Assembly: GCA_964413755.1 (NCBI GenBank)
Contig: CAYPTW010000108.1
Location: 1 to 7,532 of the forward strand
Origin: XN24 sp964413755
GTDB lineage: Bacteria > Pseudomonadota > Gammaproteobacteria > Steroidobacterales > XN24
DNA length: 7,532 nt
Reading direction: 5' to 3'
How positions within the stretch are numbered: the first letter of the stretch is position 1; the number at the start of each line of letters is the position of its first letter. Shown here piece after piece: positions 1 to 5,252 of this stretch. The position numbers were made by a program, and so were the translations under genes. The notes beneath the pieces were generated by a model that ran no database searches, was not told the DNA's origin, and worked only from the letters and a program-made list of their open reading frames with translations.

Positions 1-32
1 CGCAGCGAGACCTGGTCGAAGCGAAGCAACAT
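1..32 (-). CDS. N-terminal fragment of a leftward gene, possibly an ABC-F type ATPase
   Basis: Only the first ten codons are inside the window. Read leftward from an ATG at 32-30 they give MLLRFDQVSL followed by a partial codon. A short beta-strand segment of the type 'L.(F/L)D.VSL' right after the start is typical of ABC ATPase domains, and in particular of ABC-F proteins such as Uup, whose first strand precedes the Walker A motif. No Walker motif is visible because the gene runs off the left edge. No clear Shine-Dalgarno sequence lies just upstream of the ATG (the bases are CATTCCCC), so the exact start is uncertain. The gene would be transcribed divergently from yceH, and a TAGAAT element at 70-75 on this strand could be its -10 box. 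The family guess rests on about ten residues and is weak. Confidence 0.35.
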   Translation of the reverse strand, partial: MLLRFDQVSL

Positions 33-69
33 GGGGAATGTACGCAGTTTCGGGGCGGTGGAAATGTGT

Positions 70-75
70 ATTCTA
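70..75 (-). promoter_or_regulatory. Possible -10 element (TAGAAT) for the leftward edge gene
   Basis: On the minus strand the hexamer TAGAAT matches the sigma-70 -10 consensus at five of six positions, and it stands in an AT-rich island within GC-rich DNA. A TTGGCC (four of six to the -35 consensus) lies 15 bases upstream at 91-96, a short spacing. Transcription would start near 63 and leave a leader of about 30 bases. On the plus strand the overlapping TATTCT (69-74) could serve yceH, but no convincing -35 box precedes it. This is a visual call only. Confidence 0.25.
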
Positions 76-144
76 CCGTGACAACACTCCGGCCAACGGC
101 GGGGCCGGCGCCGCTGTGCGTCCCGGACGACGGCAGCCCACCCC

Positions 145-150
145 AGGAGG
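145..150 (+). promoter_or_regulatory. Ribosome binding site of yceH, deciding a TTG start
   Basis: AGGAGG is a perfect anti-Shine-Dalgarno match and ends six bases before the TTG at 157. No ATG or GTG in the right frame is comparably placed, and the protein aligns with the YceH family from this point, so it fixes the unusual start codon. Confidence 0.75.
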
Positions 151-156
151 CAACCC

Positions 157-846
157 TTGAGAACAGAGCTGACGCCACTCGAGGCCCGTGTCATCGGCTG
201 CCTGCTCGAGAAAGAGATCACCACGCCGGACCAGTACCCGCTGTCGCTGAACGCCCTGGTCACGGCCTGCAACCAGAAAAGCAATCGCGACCCGGTGCTG
301 GCGCTGGACGCGGTCGCGGTGCAAGGTGTGGTGGACGGGCTGATGAAGAAACACCTGCTCACCGATCGCAGCGGCGGCATCGGCGGGCGGGTCACGCGTT
401 ACCGCCACCGCTTCTGCAACTCCCATTTCAGCGAACTCCAGCTCACGCCGCAGGACGTCGCCGTGGTGTGCGAACTGCTGTTGCGCGGCCCCCAGACGCC
501 GGGGGAACTGCGCAGCCACGCCGCCCGCCTGGCCCCTTTCGGGGACGTGAGCGAGGTCGACGCGGTGCTGGCGCGCCTCGCAGCACGCGAGGAACCGCTG
601 GTCGCCTGCCTGCCGCGACAACCCGGCAAGCGCGAGAACCGCTGGATGCAGCTCTTCACCGGCGAAGCGCCGGAGACCGTCGCGCCGGCTCCACCGCAGG
701 AGGCGCCCGCGGCGCCCCATCCCGACGCCGGCGACCTGGAGTCGCGCGTGGCCGAACTCGAGGCCGAGGTCGCACGGCTGCACGCCCGACTCGACAACTT
801 CAACGGCGATCCGCTGCGGCCACCGGCGCGGACCAAGGACGCATGA
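157..846 (+). CDS. yceH: YceH/DUF480 family protein (winged-helix fold)
   Basis: The 229-residue protein belongs to the YceH (UPF0502, DUF480) family; E. coli YceH is about 215 residues. The start TELTPLEARVIGCLLEKE (residues 3-20) is the family hallmark, followed by TTPDQYPLSLNALVTACNQK (22-41) and SNRDP (42-46), a winged-helix segment. A second winged-helix-like part, with LTPQDVAVVCELLLRGPQTP at 96-115, lies in the middle. After a Pro/Ala-rich linker (about 171-192) the C-terminus has a short coiled coil with heptad spacing (about 193-214). No catalytic residues are known to me and the cellular role is unknown; DNA or protein binding is the usual guess. The TTG start is supported by AGGAGG six bases upstream. 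The stop overlaps the next gene's start in an ATGA arrangement, so the two are probably translationally coupled. Confidence 0.93.
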   Translation: MRTELTPLEARVIGCLLEKEITTPDQYPLSLNALVTACNQKSNRDPVLALDAVAVQGVVDGLMKKHLLTDRSGGIGGRVTRYRHRFCNSHFSELQLTPQDVAVVCELLLRGPQTPGELRSHAARLAPFGDVSEVDAVLARLAAREEPLVACLPRQPGKRENRWMQLFTGEAPETVAPAPPQEAPAAPHPDAGDLESRVAELEAEVARLHARLDNFNGDPLRPPARTKDA

Positions 847-1592
847 GCGACCCGTCCGACACGTTAGCGGGCAAGGTCACCGTGGCGCGTCGCTTCTGCG
901 GCCCGCCGGACTCGGGCAACGGCGGCTACACCTGCGGCCTCGTGGCTGCCGCGCTTCCCGGCATCGTGGCCGTGACGCTGAAGCGACCGCCGCCGCTCGA
1001 GCGCGAGCTGCGCCTGGTGCGCACGCCGGACGGCGTCGCCCTGCTGGACGGGGAACTCACCGTCGCCGAGGGGCGCCGCGCAAAGCTGGAGCTGCAACCG
1101 CCGCCCTGCCCCGGCCTCGCCGCAGCGACCGAGGCCTCGGCGCGCTACCACGGCCTCGAAGAGCACGCTTTTCCCAGCTGTTTCGTCTGCGGCACCGGCC
1201 GCGAGCCGGGCGACGGGCTGCGCATTTTTGCCGGGGACGCGCGCCAGGACGGGCTGGTCGCCTGTACCTGGAAGCCCGGCCCGGAACTGGCCGACGCCGC
1301 AGGGCGCGTGCGCCCCGAATTCGTCTGGGCGGCGCTCGACTGCCCCGGGGCCTGGGCCTGGCTGGAGGAACTCGAGCAGCCGCTGGTGCTCGGCCGCCTC
1401 ACCGCCGCGCTTGACGTCCCGCTACAGGCCGGCCGGCCCTACATCGTCGGGGGCTGGCGGCTGGAACGCGACGGCCGCAAGCACGGCGCCGGCACCGCCA
1501 TCTGGAGCGCCGACGGCACCGTGTGTGCGCGTGCGCAAGCCACGTGGATCGAGATCGACCCGGCCCGCTTCGCGGCCGCGGGCAAACAATAA
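843..1592 (+). CDS. Thioesterase-like (hot-dog-like) protein of unknown substrate
   Basis: This 249-residue protein begins at the ATG of the ATGA overlap with yceH. The frame is open further upstream, but that part lies inside yceH. GPPDSGNGGYTCGLVA (residues 20-35) resembles the opening of acyl-CoA thioesterase-like hot-dog domains (glycine-rich turn, then the central helix). A second half starts around FPSCFVCGTGREPGDGLRI (110-128) and continues with a helix-like segment FVWAALDCPGAWAW (160-173) and strands to the end, which suggests two hot-dog halves. The C113-F-V-C116 pair recalls a CxxC motif. There is no signal peptide or membrane segment, so it is probably cytosolic. The substrate is not evident; thioesterase or acyl-binding activity is inference from fold-like features only. 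It sits 28 bases before cstA in the same direction, and co-transcription is likely. Confidence 0.75.
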   Translation: MSDPSDTLAGKVTVARRFCGPPDSGNGGYTCGLVAAALPGIVAVTLKRPPPLERELRLVRTPDGVALLDGELTVAEGRRAKLELQPPPCPGLAAATEASARYHGLEEHAFPSCFVCGTGREPGDGLRIFAGDARQDGLVACTWKPGPELADAAGRVRPEFVWAALDCPGAWAWLEELEQPLVLGRLTAALDVPLQAGRPYIVGGWRLERDGRKHGAGTAIWSADGTVCARAQATWIEIDPARFAAAGKQ

Positions 1593-1602
1593 CAACTGAC
1601 GC

Positions 1603-1616
1603 TGTCCGGGGGGACA
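1603..1616 (+). promoter_or_regulatory. Short hairpin containing the cstA ribosome binding site
   Basis: TGTCC and GGACA can pair around a GGGG loop, giving a 5-bp stem. The G-rich Shine-Dalgarno sequence (GGGGGGA, 1608-1614) lies in the loop and 3' arm and ends six bases before the ATG at 1621. If it forms in the mRNA it would partly hide the ribosome site. The stem is short and its significance is untested. Confidence 0.3.
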
Positions 1617-1620
1617 CAAA

Positions 1621-3294
1621 ATGAGCTCAATCGCATTGCTGTTGGTCGGGCTGGGAATGCTGGCGGCCGGGTACTTGTTCTACTCGAAGTTCATCGCCGA
1701 GCGGATTTACCGGCTCGACCCTGACTTCCGCACGCCGGCGCACGAGTTCCGCGACGGCGTCGACTACGTGCCCACCAACAAGTTCGTCCTGTGGGGGCAC
1801 CACTTCACCTCCGTGGCGGGCGCGGCACCCATCGTCGGCCCGGCGATCGCCGTCATCTGGGGCTGGGGCCCGGCCTTCGCCTGGGTGATCCTCGGCACCA
1901 TCTTCTTTGCCGGGGTGCACGACTTCGGCGCCCTGTGGGCCAGCGTGCGCAACAAGGGCAAGTCCATCGGCACGCTCACCGGCAACGTCATCGGCAACCG
2001 GGCGCGCAACCTGTTCCTGGTGGTGATCTTCCTGCTGCTGCTGATGGTCAACGCCGCCTTCGCGGTGGTGATCTCCAACCTGCTGGTGGCGCGCCCGACC
2101 GCCGTGATCCCGACCTGGGGCGCGATCGTCGTGGCGGTGATCATCGGCCAGCTCATCTACCGCTACAAGATGAGCCTGCTGTGGGTATCCATCATCGGCG
2201 TCGTGGCCTTGTATGCGCTGATCTTCGTCGGCTACGCCAATCCGATCGTGCTGCCCGAGAGCGTCATGGGCCTCGGCCCCCGCTCGCAGTGGATCCTGCT
2301 GCTGTTCGTGTATGCCGGCGTCGCCTCGATGCTGCCGGTGTGGGTGCTGCTGCAGCCGCGCGACTACATCAACGGCCTGCAACTGTTCCTCGGCCTCGCG
2401 CTGCTTTATGTCGCGGTGCTGATCGGCGCGCCGGACATCGTTGCGCCGGCCTTCAACGACAACGTGCCCGCCGGCACGCCCAGCCTGGTGCCGCTGCTGT
2501 TCGTCACCATCGCCTGCGGCGCCATCAGCGGCTTCCACGGCCTGGTGTCCTCGGGCACCACCTCCAAGCAGCTGGACAAGGAAACCGACGCGCGCTTCGT
2601 CGGTTACTTCGGCTCGGTGGGCGAAGGCATGCTGGCGCTGGCGGCGATCATCTGCACCACGGCGGGCTTCGCCACGCTGGCCGACTGGGAGGCCATGTAT
2701 TCGAAATTCGGCGGCGGCAGCCTGTCGGCCTTCGTGCAGGGGGGCGGCGCCATCCTCGGCGGCGGCTTCGGCATGCCGGAGGACCTCGGCGCGACGATCC
2801 TGGCCGTGATGGCCATCCTCTTTGCCGCCACTACGATGGACACCGGGCTGCGCCTGCAGCGCTTCGTGGTGCAGGAAGCCGCCGAGATCGCCGGCTTCAA
2901 GCTGAACGTGGTGTTCAGCACGCTGATCGCACTGGGTTTCTGCCTGGCGCTGGCCTTCGGCGCCGGCACGGACGGCGCGGGCGGCATGATCATCTGGCCG
3001 CTGTTCGGCACCACCAACCAGCTCATGGCCGGCCTCACGCTGTCCATCATCTCGGTGATCCTGATCCGCCAGGGACGCCCGGCGGTGTTCACCGCGGTGC
3101 CGCTGGCGTTCCTCCTGACCATGTCGATCTATGCCCTGCTGGTGCAGCTGGGCCAGTTCTACGCGCAGAAGAACTGGCTGCTGCTGGTGATGGACGTCGT
3201 CATCCTGCTGGCCGCGCTGTGGGTAGCGCTGGAGGCCGCCATCGCCATGGGCCGCGGCGCCAAGGACAGGGCGCCGGCCACGGCGAAGCGCTGA
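1621..3294 (+). CDS. cstA: CstA-family carbon starvation / pyruvate-peptide transporter, short form
   Basis: This is a 557-residue polytopic inner-membrane protein of the CstA family, whose E. coli members CstA and BtsT (YjiY) import peptides and/or pyruvate. Family signatures are VPTNKFVLWGHHFTSVAGAA (residues 50-69) followed by PIVGP, GVHDF (98-102), GFHGLVSSGTTSKQL (304-318), MDTGLRLQRF (406-415) and WPLFGTTNQLMAGLTL (459-474). About 14-15 hydrophobic segments are visible, the last near 518-543, with a basic tail after it. E. coli CstA is about 700 residues, so this is a shorter version, yet both the core and the C-terminal CstA region are present and nothing looks broken. The start has a G-rich ribosome site at 1608-1614. 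The YbdD/YjiX-type small partner is absent; a different small protein ending in CC follows nine bases after the stop. Substrate is not determinable from sequence. Confidence 0.93.
   Translation: MSSIALLLVGLGMLAAGYLFYSKFIAERIYRLDPDFRTPAHEFRDGVDYVPTNKFVLWGHHFTSVAGAAPIVGPAIAVIWGWGPAFAWVILGTIFFAGVHDFGALWASVRNKGKSIGTLTGNVIGNRARNLFLVVIFLLLLMVNAAFAVVISNLLVARPTAVIPTWGAIVVAVIIGQLIYRYKMSLLWVSIIGVVALYALIFVGYANPIVLPESVMGLGPRSQWILLLFVYAGVASMLPVWVLLQPRDYINGLQLFLGLALLYVAVLIGAPDIVAPAFNDNVPAGTPSLVPLLFVTIACGAISGFHGLVSSGTTSKQLDKETDARFVGYFGSVGEGMLALAAIICTTAGFATLADWEAMYSKFGGGSLSAFVQGGGAILGGGFGMPEDLGATILAVMAILFAATTMDTGLRLQRFVVQEAAEIAGFKLNVVFSTLIALGFCLALAFGAGTDGAGGMIIWPLFGTTNQLMAGLTLSIISVILIRQGRPAVFTAVPLAFLLTMSIYALLVQLGQFYAQKNWLLLVMDVVILLAALWVALEAAIAMGRGAKDRAPATAKR
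3255..3276 (+). repeat. GC-only inverted repeat near the end of cstA
   Basis: CGGCGCC (3255-3261) and GGCGCCG (3270-3276) form a perfect 7-bp stem around an eight-base loop, AAGGACAG. It lies inside the last codons of cstA, about 18 bases before its stop, with no T-run after it, so it is not a classical intrinsic terminator. It could stabilise or punctuate the mRNA between cstA and the two small downstream genes, or be chance in GC-rich DNA. Confidence 0.3.
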
Positions 3295-3303
3295 GGCGCG
3301 CCG

Positions 3304-3576
3304 ATGGGCGAGGATCGCCGGCCGGGGCGTTGGCAGGAGATTTCCGCGGGACTGCGGGAATTCTACGTCGCGCCCTACCGGCGAACCTTCGCCCGTGCGC
3401 AGCGGGAAGAAGACGACTTGTTCATGCTGCTGGTGTTCGCCGAGACGCTCGGCGTGCCCAACCCCGCGGCGTGGTACACGCTGGAACTGATGCCGCTGCT
3501 GTACGAGCGTTTCCATGACTGGCATCGCCGCATGGGCATGGAGCATTCGCCGCTGGACCACCTGCGATGCTGCTGA
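3304..3576 (+). CDS. Small CstA-linked protein ending in Cys-Cys ('cory-CC-star' type)
   Basis: This 90-residue protein has its only two cysteines as the last two residues (C89-C90), after SPLDHLR. From memory, this matches the family NCBI calls 'cory-CC-star protein', named for a Cys-Cys terminus before the stop. Recognisable stretches are EFYVAPYRRTFARAQREEDD (residues 20-39), LGVPNPAAWYTLELMPLLYE (49-68) and FHDWHRRMGMEHSPLDHLR (70-88). The middle (about 40-67) is hydrophobic and could bind a membrane face or protein groove, but it is broken by Pro and charged residues and is not a clear membrane span. No signal peptide is seen. The start is preceded by GAGG (3293-3296) overlapping the cstA stop. 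The function is unknown. Its place between cstA and an ArsA-like ATPase suggests an accessory role for the carrier, possibly as a metal- or thiol-dependent regulator; that role is inference. Confidence 0.85.
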   Translation: MGEDRRPGRWQEISAGLREFYVAPYRRTFARAQREEDDLFMLLVFAETLGVPNPAAWYTLELMPLLYERFHDWHRRMGMEHSPLDHLRCC

Positions 3577-4568
3577 GCCTCGCCCGCCGCCAGCGCGTGC
3601 TGTTCTTCGGCGGCAAGGGCGGCGTCGGCAAGACCACCGTATCCGCGACCGTGGCCCTGGCCGAGGCGGATGCCGGCCGGCGCGTGCTGCTGGTCTCCAC
3701 CGACCCGGCGCACAACCTCGGGCACCTGTGGAACCGGGCGGTGGGCCCGGAGCCGGTGCGGCTGGCGCCGGGGCTCGACGGCATGGAGCTGGATCCCGAC
3801 CAGGTCGTCTCGCGCCACCTGGACGAAGTGGGCGCCGCCTTGCGCAAGCTCATGCCCGAACGCCTGCAAGGCGAGATCGATCGTCACATGGCGCTGTCGC
3901 GTGACGCCCCGGGGATGCAGGAGGCCGCCCTGCTGGAGCGCATCGCGGAAACGGTGGCGTCCGGGCTCGAGGCCTACGACCTGGTGGTGTTCGATACGGC
4001 GCCCTCGGGCCACACCGCGCGCCTGATGGCTTTGCCGGAGATGATGACGGCCTGGACGGAGGGGCTGCTCACGCGGCGCGCGCAAAGCGCACGCTTCGGC
4101 GCTGCGCTGGCGGGCCTCGGCAAGGAGGACCGGGCGCTCGGAGACCGCGTAGTCGGCGAGACCACCGGCACCGAGGCCGGGCGCGACGACCGCATACGCC
4201 ACCTGTTGTACCGGCGGCGCGAGAAACTCGCCTTGCTGCGCGACACCCTGGCTGACGGCGCCCTCACGGCCTTCGTCATCGTGCTCGCGGCGGAACGGCT
4301 GCCGGTGCTGGAGACCATCGAACTGGCACAGAAGCTGGCGCGCGCCGGCGTGACGCTGAGCGCACTGGTAGTGAACAAGCGCAGTCCGACGGAGGCAGGC
4401 GAGTTCTTCGCCGCGCGCCGGGCGCAGGAAGAAACGCACCTGGCCACGCTGGCTGCCGCTCTCGGCGCTGTGCCGCGACTCGACCTGCCGCTGGTGGCGC
4501 GCGACGTGGTGGGAACGGACGCGCTGCGGGAGTTCGCCGCCCTCCTCAGGGAGCGAGACGCTCGATGA
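3567..4568 (+). CDS. ArsA/GET3-type P-loop ATPase without cysteines
   Basis: This is a 333-residue soluble SIMIBI-class ATPase of the ArsA family. The deviant Walker A GKGGVGKTT spans residues 16-24, with signature Lys17 and Lys22. Switch I is STDPAHNLGHLW (44-55), with Asp46 matching the catalytic Asp of GET3. APGMQEA (114-120) matches the family's PG..E helix. Switch II is VVFDTAPSGHTARL (140-153), and VVNKR (268-272) matches the nucleotide-base-contacting segment. It has a single ATPase half, as in GET3, rather than the duplicated E. coli ArsA. No cysteine occurs anywhere, so both the arsenite-binding triad and the GET3 CxxC zinc clasp are absent, and no ars genes are nearby. The ATG lies inside the CC-tail gene (10-base overlap) with no obvious ribosome site of its own, implying coupled translation. 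Its client is unknown; CstA or the CC-tail protein are candidates by context. Confidence 0.93.
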   Translation: MLLSLARRQRVLFFGGKGGVGKTTVSATVALAEADAGRRVLLVSTDPAHNLGHLWNRAVGPEPVRLAPGLDGMELDPDQVVSRHLDEVGAALRKLMPERLQGEIDRHMALSRDAPGMQEAALLERIAETVASGLEAYDLVVFDTAPSGHTARLMALPEMMTAWTEGLLTRRAQSARFGAALAGLGKEDRALGDRVVGETTGTEAGRDDRIRHLLYRRREKLALLRDTLADGALTAFVIVLAAERLPVLETIELAQKLARAGVTLSALVVNKRSPTEAGEFFAARRAQEETHLATLAAALGAVPRLDLPLVARDVVGTDALREFAALLRERDAR

Positions 4569-5181
4569 CCCAGGCGTCGTCCACGCGCCGGTAGCGGAAG
4601 CGATCGTGCAGGCGGGACGGACGGCCCTGCCAGAACTCGATCTCGAGCGGACGGATGCGGTAACCGCCCCAGAAGGACGGCAGCGGCACGTCGCCGGAAG
4701 AGAACTTGCGTTTCATCTCGTCGAGCTTCATCTCCAGCACGGACCGGTTGGTGATCACGCTGCTCTGCTCCGACACCCAGGCGCCGAGCTGGCTGCCGCG
4801 GGGACGGCGGGCGAAATAGCGCAGCGCCTCCGTGGTGCTGATCTTCTCCGCAACGCCGCGGATGCAGGCCTGGCGCTCCAGCGTCTGCCAGAAGAACAGC
4901 ATGGCCACGGCCGGGTTCTCCGCGATCTGCTGCGCCTTGTGGCTGTGGGTGTTGGTGAAGAAGACGAAGCCGTCGGCGTCGAAGTACTTCAGCAGCACGG
5001 TGCGCGCGCTCGGCCGGCCGTCGATCCCTGCGGTCGCCAGGGTGCAGGCGTTCACTTCGGGCTGGGCCACTTCGCGCGCCTGCTGGAACCACTGCGCAAA
5101 CTGCTGCACCGGATCGGGGTCCAGGTCGCCACGGCGGAAAGGCTGGCCGCTGTATTCGCTTCTCAGGTCTCCGATGTCCAT
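4546..5181 (-). CDS. pdxH: Pyridoxamine/pyridoxine 5'-phosphate oxidase
   Basis: PdxH is the FMN-dependent cytosolic oxidase that converts pyridoxine or pyridoxamine 5'-phosphate to pyridoxal 5'-phosphate, using O2 and releasing H2O2, in vitamin B6 synthesis and salvage. The 211-residue length is normal for the family. FMN and substrate motifs are present: RTVLLKYFD (residues 60-68), FFTNTHSHKAQQIAENP (74-90), an Arg/Gln segment around ERQACIRGVAEKIS (102-115), GAWVSEQSSVI (133-143), and the C-terminal FWQGRPSRLHDRF (183-195), whose R190-L-H192-D is the active-site loop. The protein ends in RLAP, as in E. coli. The ATG at 5181 has an excellent AAAGGAG site (5187-5193) five bases upstream. It is convergent with the ATPase gene, their 3' ends overlapping by 23 bases, and divergent from the binding-protein gene. 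It looks functionally unrelated to the neighbouring cluster. Confidence 0.97.
   Translation of the reverse strand: MDIGDLRSEYSGQPFRRGDLDPDPVQQFAQWFQQAREVAQPEVNACTLATAGIDGRPSARTVLLKYFDADGFVFFTNTHSHKAQQIAENPAVAMLFFWQTLERQACIRGVAEKISTTEALRYFARRPRGSQLGAWVSEQSSVITNRSVLEMKLDEMKRKFSSGDVPLPSFWGGYRIRPLEIEFWQGRPSRLHDRFRYRRVDDAWVIERLAP
4551..4563. other. Small hairpin in the convergent arsA-like/pdxH stop overlap
   Basis: GAGCG-AGA-CGCTC is a perfect 5-bp stem with a three-base loop, lying within the overlap of the two convergent 3' ends (stops at 4566-4568 on plus and 4548-4546 on minus). There is no T-run on either side, so it is at best a weak bidirectional transcription-end signal. No other terminator-like structure is visible between the two genes. 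Confidence 0.2.
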
Positions 5182-5217
5182 GCCAGCTCCTTTCTGCCGG
5201 ATTTCTCCCAGGCCGTT

Positions 5218-5223
5218 ATTCTA
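5218..5223 (-). promoter_or_regulatory. Possible -10 element of pdxH (TAGAAT)
   Basis: In the 71-base divergent region between pdxH and the binding-protein gene, the minus strand reads TAGAAT, five of six to the sigma-70 -10 consensus. Its position gives a leader of about 30 bases to the pdxH ATG, with the AAAGGAG site inside it. No good -35 box lies at the standard spacing; TTGTCC at 5246-5251 is too far upstream. The overlapping plus-strand TATTCT (5217-5222) could drive the rightward gene. This is a visual call only. Confidence 0.28.
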
Positions 5224-5252
5224 GGACGCGAACGCGCCGAAGGGAGGACAAA

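Noticed and set aside
92..120. GC-rich inverted-repeat-like stretch upstream of yceH
   Set aside because: The GGCCGGCGCCG runs do not form one clean stem and no T-run follows, so no terminator or operator can be supported.
66..842. Upstream extension of the thioesterase-like frame giving a 508-residue protein
   Set aside because: The extension runs through yceH in another frame and is Arg/Gly/Ala-rich without motifs. The ATGA overlap gives a natural start at 843.
1791..3518. 575-codon plus-strand frame overlapping cstA in another frame
   Set aside because: It is Arg/Gly/His-rich shadow sequence, while the cstA frame carries all family signatures.
1627..3561. 644-codon open frame on the minus strand opposite cstA and the CC-tail gene
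   Set aside because: It is rich in Gln, His, Arg and Asp with no recognisable motif, and it lies antisense to a clear CstA. It is a codon-bias shadow typical of GC-rich DNA.
3567..4568. Arsenic-resistance operon
   Set aside because: The ATPase has no cysteine, is a single-half protein, and no arsB, arsC, arsD or arsR is present.
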